A DNA stretch of 33,941 nucleotides from Vulcanimicrobiota bacterium (GCA_019235995.1 JAFAJV010000022.1:1-33941), one strand, 5' to 3'; shown: positions 22,133 to 30,801, numbered from the stretch's first letter. The notes: generated from the sequence alone by a model not told the origin. Made by a program: numbers and translations.

Positions 22133-24769
22133 CTAGTGAGGCGGCCGGCCTCCCCCTCCACGGCGCTCACCGCCGCCACCACCACCGCCGCCCGAGGGTC
22201 GCGACGGCGCCGAGTTGCCGTGTGAGTACGACGGTGGTGACCCAAACGAACCGCGCGGATATGACGGATACGAGCCGCGCGGATAGGACGGATACGATCC
22301 GTGCGAATACGATGGATACGACTCGTGCGAGTACGAGGGATAGGATCCGCGCGAATACGATGGATACGATTCCCGTCCGTACGGATCATATCCGCGCGAG
22401 TACGAGGGCTCCGATTCGCGCGAGTACGGAGAGCCGTACGATCCGCGAGAATATGAGGGCATCTCGCGCGAGTACGACGGCGTCGATTCTCGCTCGGTGT
22501 ACTGGTTGCGCATGCTTCCATACGACTCGCCGCGCGACTGCGAGAAGCGGCCCCACGAATCGCCGGGTGCCCGCTCCGCGCGCCCCGCTTCACCCGGCGC
22601 CGAGACGGCGCCCTCGCGTGCCGGGAATCCGCCAGAGCGTGCCTCGCCGCGCGCATCGTTGAAGCGATCCCAGGAGGTGGCGGGCGCGACCTCGCCGCGG
22701 GCAGCCTCACCGTTCGTGCGCGTCATCGGCGCCATGTTCTCACGCGTCACCGGCGCCATGTTCTCGCGCGTCACCGGCGCCATGTTCTCGCGCGTCACCG
22801 GCGCGTTCTCATGCCGCGTCCCTTCGACCTGACGAGACGCCGCCGCGTTCTCACGCGTAACCGGCGCATTGTAGCGCGTCTGGTATGCGGTACCGTGCTC
22901 AATGTGGCTCGTCGTGAACTGATGTGAGGCTACCGACCTCTCGCGCGAAACCGGCGCGTTGACCGTCGCCGCGCGCGTTTCCGGCACATTCGCGTGCGAC
23001 ACCGGGGCGATCGCGCGTCCGGCCGGCGCGTGCGCCATAGCGTGTCCGCTGACGCCGCCGTGGGTCGTTCGCGTTCCGACCCTCTGCGGCTGGTTGAACG
23101 AGGACCTCGCCGCCAGCGCCTTGTCCGACGCGAAGCGCGGTGAGTCGAAGGCCCGCGAGAACTTGACGGGCGTGTGCACCGTACCGTGGGAGAAGGCCAG
23201 GTTGTTGCGCGTCGGCTTGATCGGCAGCGCGCCGTGAATCGTTCCGACGTGATGCCCGATGTCACGCGGGTTCACGGCAACGGTGTGTCCTTTGACGGTT
23301 CCGTGGCGGAAGTGCCGCGTTGTCGTCGCCGTCACGCCGCCATGACGGACGTTGCGGTAGATCCGCGTGATGTTCGTGATGTTCGTGACGCTGGCGTAGC
23401 CGGGGTAACCGTAACCCCCATAGCCCCACCCAAACCCCAGCCACGCCCAGCCGGGATACCATGGATAATACGGCTCGCCGGGCGCGATCGGAACCCAACC
23501 TATATAGGGATAGGGATAGCCGCTTGGGGCATAGCCGCCCGGGGGCGGGTATCCGGAGCCTTCGCCATAGGGGTTCTCGGAATAGCCGGGGCCGCCGCCG
23601 CTGGGCCCGCCTTCACCGTACGGGGCCGGAGCGTTCGAGCTGTAGGGTGCGGCGGGTGCGGCATTGTTATAGGGTGCCGCGGGAGCGCCGGAGCTGCTCG
23701 GGGCTTCCGAGCTGCTCGGCGCGTAGCCGTAGTTTCCGCCGCAGTTGTTGTAGCCGCCGGTCGACGCGACGTCAAAGCCGAAGAATCCCACGAGGGCGGG
23801 CGACCAGTTCGGAGTTCCCGCGGAGCCCGGCGGCAGCCATGCCCAGCCCGAACTTCCGCAGCTGCAGTAATACCAATTTCCATAATGATAGGGCGTCCAG
23901 CCCCACGCCTCGGAACCGATCCAGGTCCAACCGTAGCCGTCTTCCCACGACCACGAACCGTTACGATAGGGCACCCAGCCTGCCGGTTCGTTCGGCACCC
24001 ACGACTGGCCGTAGCCCGCGACCGCTTGCCACTGGCCGTAGGCGCCCAGGTCGTCGTAGCCCGCGAGCGCGGGATTCAAGTTGGGGCTCGATTTCAGCGC
24101 CGCGATCATCGTCTTGTCGCGCGATACGTTGAAGTCGTCGAACGAATCGAATGCGATCTCGGAGGTAGACGTAATCGCTGGTTGGGATGCCGGACCGCGC
24201 GCAATGAGCGTCGAGCCCGCGTCGAGCGTGAAGGTGCGCTGCGGCGTCACCACGTCGACGGCGCCGCGACGCGCCGTAATCCAGCTCGAGCCGTCCGCGG
24301 CAATTGAAATTCGGACGTCGCCGGCCTGGCGTGCACGAACCGTAACCGAGGGCGTGTCGACCTGCAGCGCCGCAGCGTCCCGCACCATTCCGATCTCTGC
24401 GGTTCCGCTGGCGAGCTGCGCCTTTCGGTTATTCGGGTCGTCGCTGACGATGCGAGCCTGGGCGCTCCCGCCCAAACGAAAGGCCGTATAGCCGTCGAAC
24501 TGCAGCTCGGCGCGCGAGGCTGCTCCGGTCGAAATGAAGTCTCCCGGAAGCATCGGCGCGTTGCGGACCGCGTCGGTCTGTACGCGGCTGTCCCCGCGCT
24601 CCACGACCGCCGAACCGTCGACGACGCTGACGCGTACGACGCCCGGTCCGTTCTTATCGGGTGCCCGCCCGACCGGCGGCCGAACCGCACTCGTGAGCAG
24701 CAGTCCGACGAGTGCACCGGCGGAAATCACGCTCACGGAAATTACGCTAATCAACGACTTGGTTGTCAT
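22133..24769 (-). CDS. FecR-domain/DUF6600 repeat-rich membrane-anchored protein
   Basis: The ATG at 24769 follows GGAG at nine bases and encodes 878 residues. Residues 5-28 are a hydrophobic anchor. Residues about 40-200 form a FecR-like beta domain (RVSVVDGSAVVERGD, RAELQFDGYTAFRLGGSAQARI, LASGTAEIGMV, GAVDVVTPQRTFTLDAGSTLIARG). Residues about 245-320 are Trp/Tyr/Gly-rich, with the DUF6600 signature WVPNEPAGWVPYRNGSW, WTWIGSEAWGWTPYHYGNW. The rest is low complexity: Gly/Pro/Tyr-rich, then several VTREN units, then SYPSYS-type repeats and a final Gly/Arg run GGGGGGGGERRGGGGRPPH. FecR domains without a sigma partner occur in envelope-associated proteins, and no sigma factor is adjacent here. 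Function unknown; it probably projects from the membrane. A 22117-22153 stem-forming sequence overlaps its end. Confidence 0.83.
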   Translation of the reverse strand: MTTKSLISVISVSVISAGALVGLLLTSAVRPPVGRAPDKNGPGVVRVSVVDGSAVVERGDSRVQTDAVRNAPMLPGDFISTGAASRAELQFDGYTAFRLGGSAQARIVSDDPNNRKAQLASGTAEIGMVRDAAALQVDTPSVTVRARQAGDVRISIAADGSSWITARRGAVDVVTPQRTFTLDAGSTLIARGPASQPAITSTSEIAFDSFDDFNVSRDKTMIAALKSSPNLNPALAGYDDLGAYGQWQAVAGYGQSWVPNEPAGWVPYRNGSWSWEDGYGWTWIGSEAWGWTPYHYGNWYYCSCGSSGWAWLPPGSAGTPNWSPALVGFFGFDVASTGGYNNCGGNYGYAPSSSEAPSSSGAPAAPYNNAAPAAPYSSNAPAPYGEGGPSGGGPGYSENPYGEGSGYPPPGGYAPSGYPYPYIGWVPIAPGEPYYPWYPGWAWLGFGWGYGGYGYPGYASVTNITNITRIYRNVRHGGVTATTTRHFRHGTVKGHTVAVNPRDIGHHVGTIHGALPIKPTRNNLAFSHGTVHTPVKFSRAFDSPRFASDKALAARSSFNQPQRVGTRTTHGGVSGHAMAHAPAGRAIAPVSHANVPETRAATVNAPVSRERSVASHQFTTSHIEHGTAYQTRYNAPVTRENAAASRQVEGTRHENAPVTRENMAPVTRENMAPVTRENMAPMTRTNGEAARGEVAPATSWDRFNDARGEARSGGFPAREGAVSAPGEAGRAERAPGDSWGRFSQSRGESYGSMRNQYTERESTPSYSREMPSYSRGSYGSPYSRESEPSYSRGYDPYGRESYPSYSRGSYPSYSHESYPSYSHGSYPSYPRGSYPSYPRGSFGSPPSYSHGNSAPSRPSGGGGGGGGERRGGGGRPPH
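22228..22480 (-). repeat. Tandem repeat encoding SYxSYSRG units
   Basis: About ten units of 24-30 bp related to CGAATACGATGGATACGA (plus-strand reading) encode SYPSYSRG/SYPSYSHE peptides at the C-terminus of the FecR protein. All units keep the frame. There are no unique spacers, so it is not CRISPR. Confidence 0.8.
22719..22814 (-). repeat. 24-bp tandem repeat encoding ENMAPVTR units
   Basis: Four units of 24 bp, at 22719, 22743, 22767 and 22791, carry the core GCGTCACCGGCGCCATGTTC. The two central ones are identical and the last is partial. They encode repeated NMAPVTRE blocks in the FecR protein. The perfect identity indicates recent slippage expansion. Confidence 0.85.
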
Positions 24770-24882
24770 CGACTCATCTCCTCAAAGTCGGCATCCCTGA
24801 GGTTTTATTGAAGCGGAATCCGGCGCTGCACGCATCGAATCGCGATTAGCCTACCATTAAGCCGGCGTGAGAAAGCAATGAA

Positions 24883-24903
24883 TGAGAAGCCGTGAGCTTC
24901 TCA
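24883..24903 (-). terminator. Hairpin terminator after the sedolisin gene
   Basis: TGAGAAGC, a 5-nt loop and GCTTCTCA form a perfect 8-bp stem. On the minus strand it is followed by a moderately T-rich run (TTCATTGCTTTC). It starts 44 bp after the sedolisin stop and lies upstream of the FecR gene. Confidence 0.55.
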
Positions 24904-24946
24904 GTGCGCTTGTTCGTCCAGCGAGGCAGCGGCGCGTCAGCGCCGG

Positions 24947-26173
24947 CTAGAATGCCGCGATTCCGTTCGGCGTGCCGAGCCCGGTCGGGCCATTCCAGCC
25001 AATGCCCGCGGCACACAGCGGCCGGCCGCAACCGCCGTTGCTTCCGGAGGCGACGTCGTTGAGATCACTAGAGTGCGCATAGAGATTGCCGGGATCGTTG
25101 GCGCCGGTCTTTGCCGCCAGCGCGAAGACCGACGCGACGATCGGCGTCGCAACCGAGGTTCCGCCCAAGACGACCCATCCGCGTTGGTGGAACGTGTCGT
25201 ACGCCGCGACGCCCGTGTCGGGGTCTGCATCGGCCGACGTGTCCGCTTGCGCGCGCATCGAGCACCCCGTCTTCAGGCCGCTTTGAAAGGAGGGCTTGGC
25301 GTAAACCTTGCTGCAGCCGCTTCCCGCGCCGGACCACGCCGTTTCCGCGAGCGGCTGTATGGCCGTCAAGCTCGTGCCGCCGACCGCGATGACGCTCGGC
25401 AGAATCGCCGGCCACTGCGCCGTGGCGTTGTAGCCGCGGTCGCCGGTAGCCGCCGCGATCGCGACGCCGCCGGCGTCGTAGGCGCCGTCATACGCCGTCG
25501 TTCCCTCCACGCCGCTCCAGCTGTTGCTGACGTAGCGCGCGTGGGCGGTCGCGTATCGTTCGGCCGCGCTGAGATCGGCTGTGCTCGCCGACGCCGCTTC
25601 CACTAATACGATCTTGCAGTTCGGACAGATAGCGGAGACCATTTCGATGTCGAGCGACTCTTCGGCCGCCCAGCCGGCGTTGGTTCGCGCTGTGAACGAC
25701 TGCTTCGTGAAGCATCCGTCGGCGACCGTGCACGCAGGCAGGTCGTAACGCGAGCGATAGACCGCGAGATCGGAGGCGGCGTTCGGGTCGTCGTATGCAT
25801 CGACGATCGCGACCGTGCTGCAGCCGCCGCCATGCGCGCTGTACGACGCTAAGCCATAGGCCGTCTGCAGATCGCTTGGGCCATAGCCGCCCGGCGTGTT
25901 GGGCTGAATCGTTCCAGCAATATCGGTGCGCAGCCACGCCTGGCAGCGCCCGAATCCACTCCCGACATCGCCGCAGACTCGCATGGCGCGACCCCGGCGG
26001 GGCCAGAGTCCGAGCTCGTGCGCCGTCGGCGCATGCGGCGCGGCGTCTACGCTATGCCCGGCGCTCGGCGTGCAGGCGACGCCGGACGCCGTTTGCGGCA
26101 GCGAGCTCGTAGCGTTGCTGCAGGCCGTTAAAGCGACGGCGACCGCCGCGGCGGTGATTGCACGGAAGCGCAC
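24947..26173 (-). CDS. Sedolisin-family (S53) serine peptidase, lipoprotein
   Basis: The start is GTG 26173, giving 408 residues. Residues 1-18 are a lipoprotein signal with VALTAC, so the enzyme is probably exported and lipid-anchored. A longer upstream extension of the frame is rejected. The S53 catalytic set is visible: the ExxxD motif EESLD (171-175) in AEESLDIEMVSAICPNCKI, the oxyanion Asp in ATGDRGYN (Asp245), and GGTSVATP with Ser340. The large pro-domain usual in sedolisins is missing; only about 80 residues precede the catalytic part. Several Cys pairs (residues 67/77, 118, 148/154, 183/186) suggest disulfides. It degrades or processes extracellular protein, and an acidic optimum is typical of the family. 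It is divergent from the cyclase regulator, with 91 bp between starts. Confidence 0.86.
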   Translation of the reverse strand: MRFRAITAAAVAVALTACSNATSSLPQTASGVACTPSAGHSVDAAPHAPTAHELGLWPRRGRAMRVCGDVGSGFGRCQAWLRTDIAGTIQPNTPGGYGPSDLQTAYGLASYSAHGGGCSTVAIVDAYDDPNAASDLAVYRSRYDLPACTVADGCFTKQSFTARTNAGWAAEESLDIEMVSAICPNCKIVLVEAASASTADLSAAERYATAHARYVSNSWSGVEGTTAYDGAYDAGGVAIAAATGDRGYNATAQWPAILPSVIAVGGTSLTAIQPLAETAWSGAGSGCSKVYAKPSFQSGLKTGCSMRAQADTSADADPDTGVAAYDTFHQRGWVVLGGTSVATPIVASVFALAAKTGANDPGNLYAHSSDLNDVASGSNGGCGRPLCAAGIGWNGPTGLGTPNGIAAF

Positions 26174-26264
26174 GCAACCAGCATCGCACCGCTTTCCCAA
26201 TGCCGCCTGAGAGCCTCGTTGCCGAGAGTCATCTTTTCTCCTCGCGGCGAAAGCACGCAGCCGA

Positions 26265-28799
26265 GTGAGTTTGACGTTCGCCTTCACCGATATCGAGGGC
26301 AGCACAACACGATGGGAGCGTGACCGCGTTGCGATGCAGGACGCCGTGCGCCGCCACGACGCGATCGTGCGCGAGGCCATCACCGAGCACGGCGGCGAAG
26401 TCTTCAAGACGATCGGCGACGCATTCTGCAGCACCTTCGAACGCCCCGAGGCGGCCGTCGCGGCGATGCTCGCGGCGCAGCGCACGCTAAACGCCGAGGA
26501 CTTCTCGACCGTCGACGGCTTGCGAGTGCGCACCGCGATCCACAGCGGTGTCGCCGACGCACGGGAAGGCGACTACTTCGGTCCGGCGGTCAACAAGGTT
26601 GCGCGGCTGCTCGCGATCGGCCACGGCGGTCAGATTCTGCTCACGGCCGAGACGGCCGCCCTCGTCGATGGCGCTCTGCCGAAAGGTGCGTCGCTGCGCG
26701 AGCTGGGCGCCTATCATCTCAAAGACTTCAGCGAGCCGCAACGCGTGCATCAGCTGATGGCGGCGGAACTCCCGTCGGAATTCCCGCCCCTGCGGTCGCT
26801 CGGGACGCTGCCCAGCGATCTTTCGCTCGTCGACGCCGCGGAGTTTTACGCGGTGCCCAGCTTCAGCGGGCGCGACGGCGAGCTCGATGCGGTACACGCG
26901 GCGCTGAAGGACGACGGCGCGGTCGCGCTGGTGCATGGGCTCGGCGGGGTCGGCAAATCGTCCCTTGCTCGCGAGTACGGATGGCGCAACCGCGACGCGT
27001 ATTCCGTCGTGTGGTGGCTGAACGCCGAGACCGAAGCCGGCATCATCGACGGCTTGGTGCGCTTGGGCACGATGTTCGCGCAGGGACTCGACCAGCTGGC
27101 GGATCGGCGCGTCGCGGCGCAGCGCGTCATCAATTCGGTGCTGGGCGGCTTCGACAAGCCGGTCCTCCTTGTCTTCGATAATCTCGAAGACGAGGGTCTG
27201 CTTCGGACCTGGCTGCCGCGCACCGGAGCTCGCGCCGTCGTCACGTCGCGCGACGCCGCGTTGAGCGCCGCCGCCGATACGGTTCCGGTGCAGGTCTGGC
27301 CGCTCGATGTCTCCGTTGCGTACCTGCGCGACTCGAGCGGGCGCTCCGACCTGAGCGAAGACGATGCACGCGACATCGCCCAAGTCCTCGGAACCCTTCC
27401 GCTGGCGCTGGCGCATGCCGCCGCCGCGCTGCGCGGCATGCGGATGATCGGCCCTCGGGGCTACTTGGCGCGCATCAACGAGCATCTCAAGAATGCTCCA
27501 CGCGGCGCGAACTACCCGCGCTCCGTCTTCGCGACGTTCAGCGAATCGATCGCGCAGGCCGAGCAGCAAGCTCCCGGCGCGGCGGCGGTGCTCTGTTTCG
27601 CGGCCTGCTTTGCGCCCGATGCCATCCCCGAAGAGCTGTTCCATCAGGGGGGCGATCCCTGTCCGGAACGTCTCGAGCCGATAGTTCCCGGCGGTGATGC
27701 AATCGATTTACGCTCGGCGCTCAGCGACGACTTCCGGTTGGACCACGCGCTCGCCGCGCTCGATCGCCTCGGCCTGCTGCCCTTTGTTGCGAGCTCGCGG
27801 ACCTTCGGGATGCACCGGCTCGTCCAGATCGCGGCACGCGATCTTCTGCGGAACGATGCCGCGTGGTCCGAATTTGCGGTGGCCGCCGCCCTCGCGGTGT
27901 TTCCGCGCGCGGAGTTCGAAACGTGGCCGCAGTGCGAGAGGATACTTGCGCACGCCCGCGCGGCGTTAGACGCCTTGCCAGACGGCGCCCAACGATTAAC
28001 GGCGGCCGACCTGTCACGGCGCTGCGCCATCTACCTGTGGGCGCGCGGCGAATACGACGCGGCCGAAGAGTTCTGTGCGCGCGCGCTGGAGATCCTCGAA
28101 AGCGCACACGGGCCGAATCACCCCCACGTCGCGCGAGCACTCAACAACCTCGGCGTGCTCTACATGGAGCTGGGGCGACATCCGGAAGCCGAGCCGCTCC
28201 TCGCGCGCGCGCTGGCGATGCGCGAGGCCGACCTCGGCCCCGACCATCCCAGCGTCGCGCTGAACCTGTACAACCTCGGACTCGTGTGCATGGAACTGGC
28301 TCGACCTGCCGAGGCGGAGTCGTTTCACACGCGTGCGTTGAGGATTCGCGAGAAGGCATTCGAGCCGGATAGTCCCGAGCTTCTGCAGAGCTTGGTCGGT
28401 CTCGGCGTGCTCTACCGAACCGAAGGACGCTACGCCGACGCCGAGTCGCTTCTCACCCGCGTGCTCGCGGCCCGTGAGGCGGCGCTCGGGGCTGATCATC
28501 CCGACGTAGCCATGAGCCTCATGTTCGTCGCGGAGGTTTGTGCCGACTCGGGACGCGGCACCGAGGCCGAGCGGTTATACCTTCGCGCGTTGGCAGTTTG
28601 GGAGAAGGCGCTCGGCCCCGATCATCCCGACGTCGCGGAGGGGCTCAAGGGGCTCGCGCGTGTGTATCGCGATGACGGCGATTTTGCCAGATCGGAGGCG
28701 CTGCTTCATCGAGCGCTGACGATTCGTGAGAAGACCCTCGGCCCGCATCACCCGCTGACGAAGGCCACGCGCGAGGCGCTGGGCGCGGTCGCCTCCTGA
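26265..28799 (+). CDS. Adenylyl cyclase / NB-ARC NTPase / TPR signalling protein
   Basis: This is an 844-residue multidomain regulator from GTG 26265. Residues 1-165 form a class III nucleotidyl cyclase domain. Metal-binding Asp9 (FTDIEGST) and Asp52 (KTIGDAF), substrate Lys48, Asp103 in DYFGPAVN, and transition-state residues Asn110 and Arg114 (NKVAR) are all present, so it looks catalytically complete and should make cAMP. Residues about 195-480 are a STAND/NB-ARC ATPase with Walker A HGLGGVGKSS (Lys231) and Walker B LLVFDN (301-306), then a winged-helix-like part. Residues about 590-840 hold five or six kinesin-light-chain-type TPRs of 42 residues (ALxxREKxLGPDHPDVA). It is cytoplasmic. 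Such proteins sense a ligand through the repeats and signal through the cyclase. The effector is not in the window. Confidence 0.9.
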   Translation: MSLTFAFTDIEGSTTRWERDRVAMQDAVRRHDAIVREAITEHGGEVFKTIGDAFCSTFERPEAAVAAMLAAQRTLNAEDFSTVDGLRVRTAIHSGVADAREGDYFGPAVNKVARLLAIGHGGQILLTAETAALVDGALPKGASLRELGAYHLKDFSEPQRVHQLMAAELPSEFPPLRSLGTLPSDLSLVDAAEFYAVPSFSGRDGELDAVHAALKDDGAVALVHGLGGVGKSSLAREYGWRNRDAYSVVWWLNAETEAGIIDGLVRLGTMFAQGLDQLADRRVAAQRVINSVLGGFDKPVLLVFDNLEDEGLLRTWLPRTGARAVVTSRDAALSAAADTVPVQVWPLDVSVAYLRDSSGRSDLSEDDARDIAQVLGTLPLALAHAAAALRGMRMIGPRGYLARINEHLKNAPRGANYPRSVFATFSESIAQAEQQAPGAAAVLCFAACFAPDAIPEELFHQGGDPCPERLEPIVPGGDAIDLRSALSDDFRLDHALAALDRLGLLPFVASSRTFGMHRLVQIAARDLLRNDAAWSEFAVAAALAVFPRAEFETWPQCERILAHARAALDALPDGAQRLTAADLSRRCAIYLWARGEYDAAEEFCARALEILESAHGPNHPHVARALNNLGVLYMELGRHPEAEPLLARALAMREADLGPDHPSVALNLYNLGLVCMELARPAEAESFHTRALRIREKAFEPDSPELLQSLVGLGVLYRTEGRYADAESLLTRVLAAREAALGADHPDVAMSLMFVAEVCADSGRGTEAERLYLRALAVWEKALGPDHPDVAEGLKGLARVYRDDGDFARSEALLHRALTIREKTLGPHHPLTKATREALGAVAS

Positions 28800-28812
28800 A
28801 TCTACAATTCTA

Positions 28813-29205
28813 TTACGGGCCGCTCGGGTGGCTCACGAAACTCGGATTCAGGCACTGGGTTCCTCCGTTATCCCGGGTAACGAAGGCGCTCAGCTGCGCG
28901 GTCACGGCGCTGGGTGCTCCGTCAGGAAGCGTATTTCCGCTAAACCGCCACCTACCGCAATCCTTCACGTAATACTCGGTGAGGCGCCCTTTGGACTGAA
29001 TGTCGATGCGGGCGTAGTCCTGCACGACGACGATGTCCATGATCCTCGAGACATCGGAAGCGCCATGCGAGAGCGCCAGGTTTTGGAGCGCGCTCGTGTC
29101 GGCGTCGGAGCCGCAATACGCCGCAAGGGCCGGAATCGGCGAGATCAATGCGATGCTCGCGACGGCGCCCGAAAATGCGATCGAAAAAAAGCGTATGAAA
29201 GTCAT
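28813..29205 (-). CDS. Small secreted protein, 130 aa
   Basis: The ATG at 29205 follows GGAGG with nine bases between; an in-frame TTG at 29226 overlaps that site and is rejected. A signal peptide (about 1-28, ending PALA-AYC) precedes a small domain with three cysteines (AAYCGSD, VKDCGRW, TQCLNP) and strand-like segments VVVQDYARIDI and LTEYYVKD. There is no known catalytic motif. The stop is 13 bp from the convergent cyclase gene's stop. Its promoter region (29206-29314) is shared with the divergent propeller lectin. Function unknown. Confidence 0.7.
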   Translation of the reverse strand: MTFIRFFSIAFSGAVASIALISPIPALAAYCGSDADTSALQNLALSHGASDVSRIMDIVVVQDYARIDIQSKGRLTEYYVKDCGRWRFSGNTLPDGAPSAVTAQLSAFVTRDNGGTQCLNPSFVSHPSGP

Positions 29206-29314
29206 GGTTCGAATCCTCCGCAACAAGGCCCGCCCGCATAGTTCGTTGGATGCGGAAGCGCCCCTATGCCGACGCTAAGGAACTCGGTGCGCTGAAGCGA
29301 ACGTGTAGCCGCGT

Positions 29315-30487
29315 ATGCCGACCGACGAAGATGCGGTTCGGACGTCCGCCCGAATCGCAGCCGCGATCGCTCTTTGTGCGAGCGTCGCGTTCCTACCGAC
29401 GCCTGCCGCTACTGCGCCGACGTACGCGGCGAAGCTGCTCAGCGTCGGGAAAACGCCGTCCGCCGCGCGTAACTCCGACGGCGCGCTCGAGGTTTCTGTA
29501 GCCGGTCCCGATAGCGCCTTATGGCACGTCCGGCAGGCCACGTCCCAGCCGGGATCCTGGTCCGCCTGGTCGTCGCTCGGCGGAGTCGTCACAAGCGACC
29601 CGTCCGTGATCGCCGGTTCGGGAGGGCAACTCGAAGTGTTTGCCCGCGGCAGCGACGATGCGGTGTGGCACGTTTCGCAAGAGGCGGCGAATCCGCGCGG
29701 CTGGTCCGTATGGGCATCCCTCGGCGGGCGCATCACGAGCGGCCCAGTGGCGGCGCTCGACGCCGATGGACGCCTCGAAGTCTTCGCACGCGGCACCGAC
29801 GGCGCGCTCTGGCACACCTTGCAGAATTCGCCGGACTCTCAAGACTGGTCCGTGTGGTCGTCGCTCGGCGGGCGCATCACGAGCGATCCGGTCGTGACAC
29901 GCAACGCCGATGGGCGGCTCGAGGCCTTCGCGCGCGGCACCGAGAACGCGCTGTGGCATACGTGGCAGGATTCCCCGAACTCGCAAGGTTGGTCGGGGTG
30001 GTCGTCGCTGGGCGGACGCATCACGAGCGATCCGGCGGCGGCTCGCGATTCCGGCCGAAGGGTCGAAGTTTTTGCGCGCGGCACCGACGGAGCGCTATGG
30101 CGCACGTCACAACGCGCGCCCGGATCCGCGAATTGGCTCGGCTGGAGCTCTCTGGGCGGCAGCATCACCAGCGATCCCGCGGCGGCGCTCGACGCGGACG
30201 GACGGCTCGAGGTCTTCGCGCGCGGCACCGACAACGCGCTGTGGCACGTCTGGCAAGAAGTAACGTATGCGCGCCACCAGTACGAGATCGTCGCGACCGT
30301 CTCGTGGTCCGCCTGGGCCTCGCTGGGCGGCGGCATCCTGAGCGACCCGGCGGTTGCGCCCAACTCCGATGGGACGCTCGAAGTCTTTGCACGCGGCACC
30401 GACAACGCATTCTGGCACATCGGGCAGACGGCGCCGCACTCGCGCGGCTGGTCCGGCTGGGCCTCACTCGGCAGGCCCCGCTCCTAG
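29315..30487 (+). CDS. Secreted PLL-like seven-repeat beta-propeller lectin
   Basis: This is a 390-residue protein with a signal-like N-terminus (hydrophobic to about residue 37). It is otherwise made of seven repeats of about 48 residues with the pattern ITSDPxxAxxxDGRLEVFARGTDxALWHxxQ and then WSxWxSLGG. This spacing of Trp and FARG/ALWH motifs is that of the Photorhabdus lectin (PLL)/tectonin-like propellers, which bind fucose or methylated sugars in pockets between blades. Repeat 6 carries a seven-to-nine residue insertion (YARHQYEIV). The conserved Trp/Arg in most repeats suggests several binding sites. There is no anchor, so it is probably released or surface bound. The ATG at 29315 lacks a clear ribosome binding site. 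It is convergent with the paralogous pair ending at 30496. Confidence 0.85.
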   Translation: MPTDEDAVRTSARIAAAIALCASVAFLPTPAATAPTYAAKLLSVGKTPSAARNSDGALEVSVAGPDSALWHVRQATSQPGSWSAWSSLGGVVTSDPSVIAGSGGQLEVFARGSDDAVWHVSQEAANPRGWSVWASLGGRITSGPVAALDADGRLEVFARGTDGALWHTLQNSPDSQDWSVWSSLGGRITSDPVVTRNADGRLEAFARGTENALWHTWQDSPNSQGWSGWSSLGGRITSDPAAARDSGRRVEVFARGTDGALWRTSQRAPGSANWLGWSSLGGSITSDPAAALDADGRLEVFARGTDNALWHVWQEVTYARHQYEIVATVSWSAWASLGGGILSDPAVAPNSDGTLEVFARGTDNAFWHIGQTAPHSRGWSGWASLGRPRS

Positions 30488-30495
30488 CCGGCGGC

Positions 30496-30801
30496 TTATG
30501 GGGCCGCCGTCGTAGTCGTGCCCAGAAGCCCGTTGAAAAACGATCGATAACGTTGCAAGGCCACGCGTAGAGCTTCCGTATCGGGCTGGCGATCGTTGCT
30601 CCACTGCTCTTCGAGCGCGCCTCGTTCCCGTGTGAAGGTCGCGGTGAGCTCGTCCGCGAGCTCGCCGACCATCGCGTGCGCGTCGCGTACGGCGCCGCGG
30701 GGATCGTCGACGAAGCCGGTTTGGATGTCGTCCCAGCGGCTCCGAAACTCGTCCATTCGATCGTCGGGTAAGAACCCGGTTTGGTCCTCTCTGGAGTTCA
30801 T
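30496..30801 (-). CDS. Helical protein, paralogue of the C-terminal domain of the upstream gene product
   Basis: This is a 101-residue protein starting MNSREDQTGFLPDDRMDEF. The ATG at 30801 overlaps the upstream stop (ATGA) with GGAAAGGG ahead. A longer N-terminal extension of the frame would run in the upstream gene and is rejected. The sequence is acidic and helical: RWDDIQTGFVDDPRGAVRDAHAMV, then TFTRERGALEEQW and DTEALRVALQRYRSFFNGLL. The same order of segments is found in the C-terminal half of the gene at 30798, so the pair arose by duplication. Proteins with this domain are widespread in Actinobacteria and soil bacteria and remain uncharacterised. It is probably cytoplasmic. Confidence 0.78.
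   Translation of the reverse strand: MNSREDQTGFLPDDRMDEFRSRWDDIQTGFVDDPRGAVRDAHAMVGELADELTATFTRERGALEEQWSNDRQPDTEALRVALQRYRSFFNGLLGTTTTAAP

Noticed and set aside
22117-22153. Stem GGAGGCCGGC/GCCGGCCTCC as a terminator of the FecR gene
   Set aside because: It includes the stop codon and last codons of the gene, has a 17-nt loop and no T run on the minus strand, so evidence for termination is weak.
22228-22480. CRISPR-like array
   Set aside because: Units are contiguous without unique spacers, keep a reading frame and encode a Ser-Tyr-rich tail; no cas genes are present.
23174-24307. Plus-strand frame of 377 codons opposite the FecR protein
   Set aside because: It is the antisense shadow of a gene with recognisable FecR and DUF6600 signatures.
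30489-30509. Hairpin CGGCGGC/GCCGCCG between convergent genes as a terminator
   Set aside because: The right arm lies within the coding end of the gene at 30496 and no T run follows on either strand; it may be chance in GC-rich sequence.
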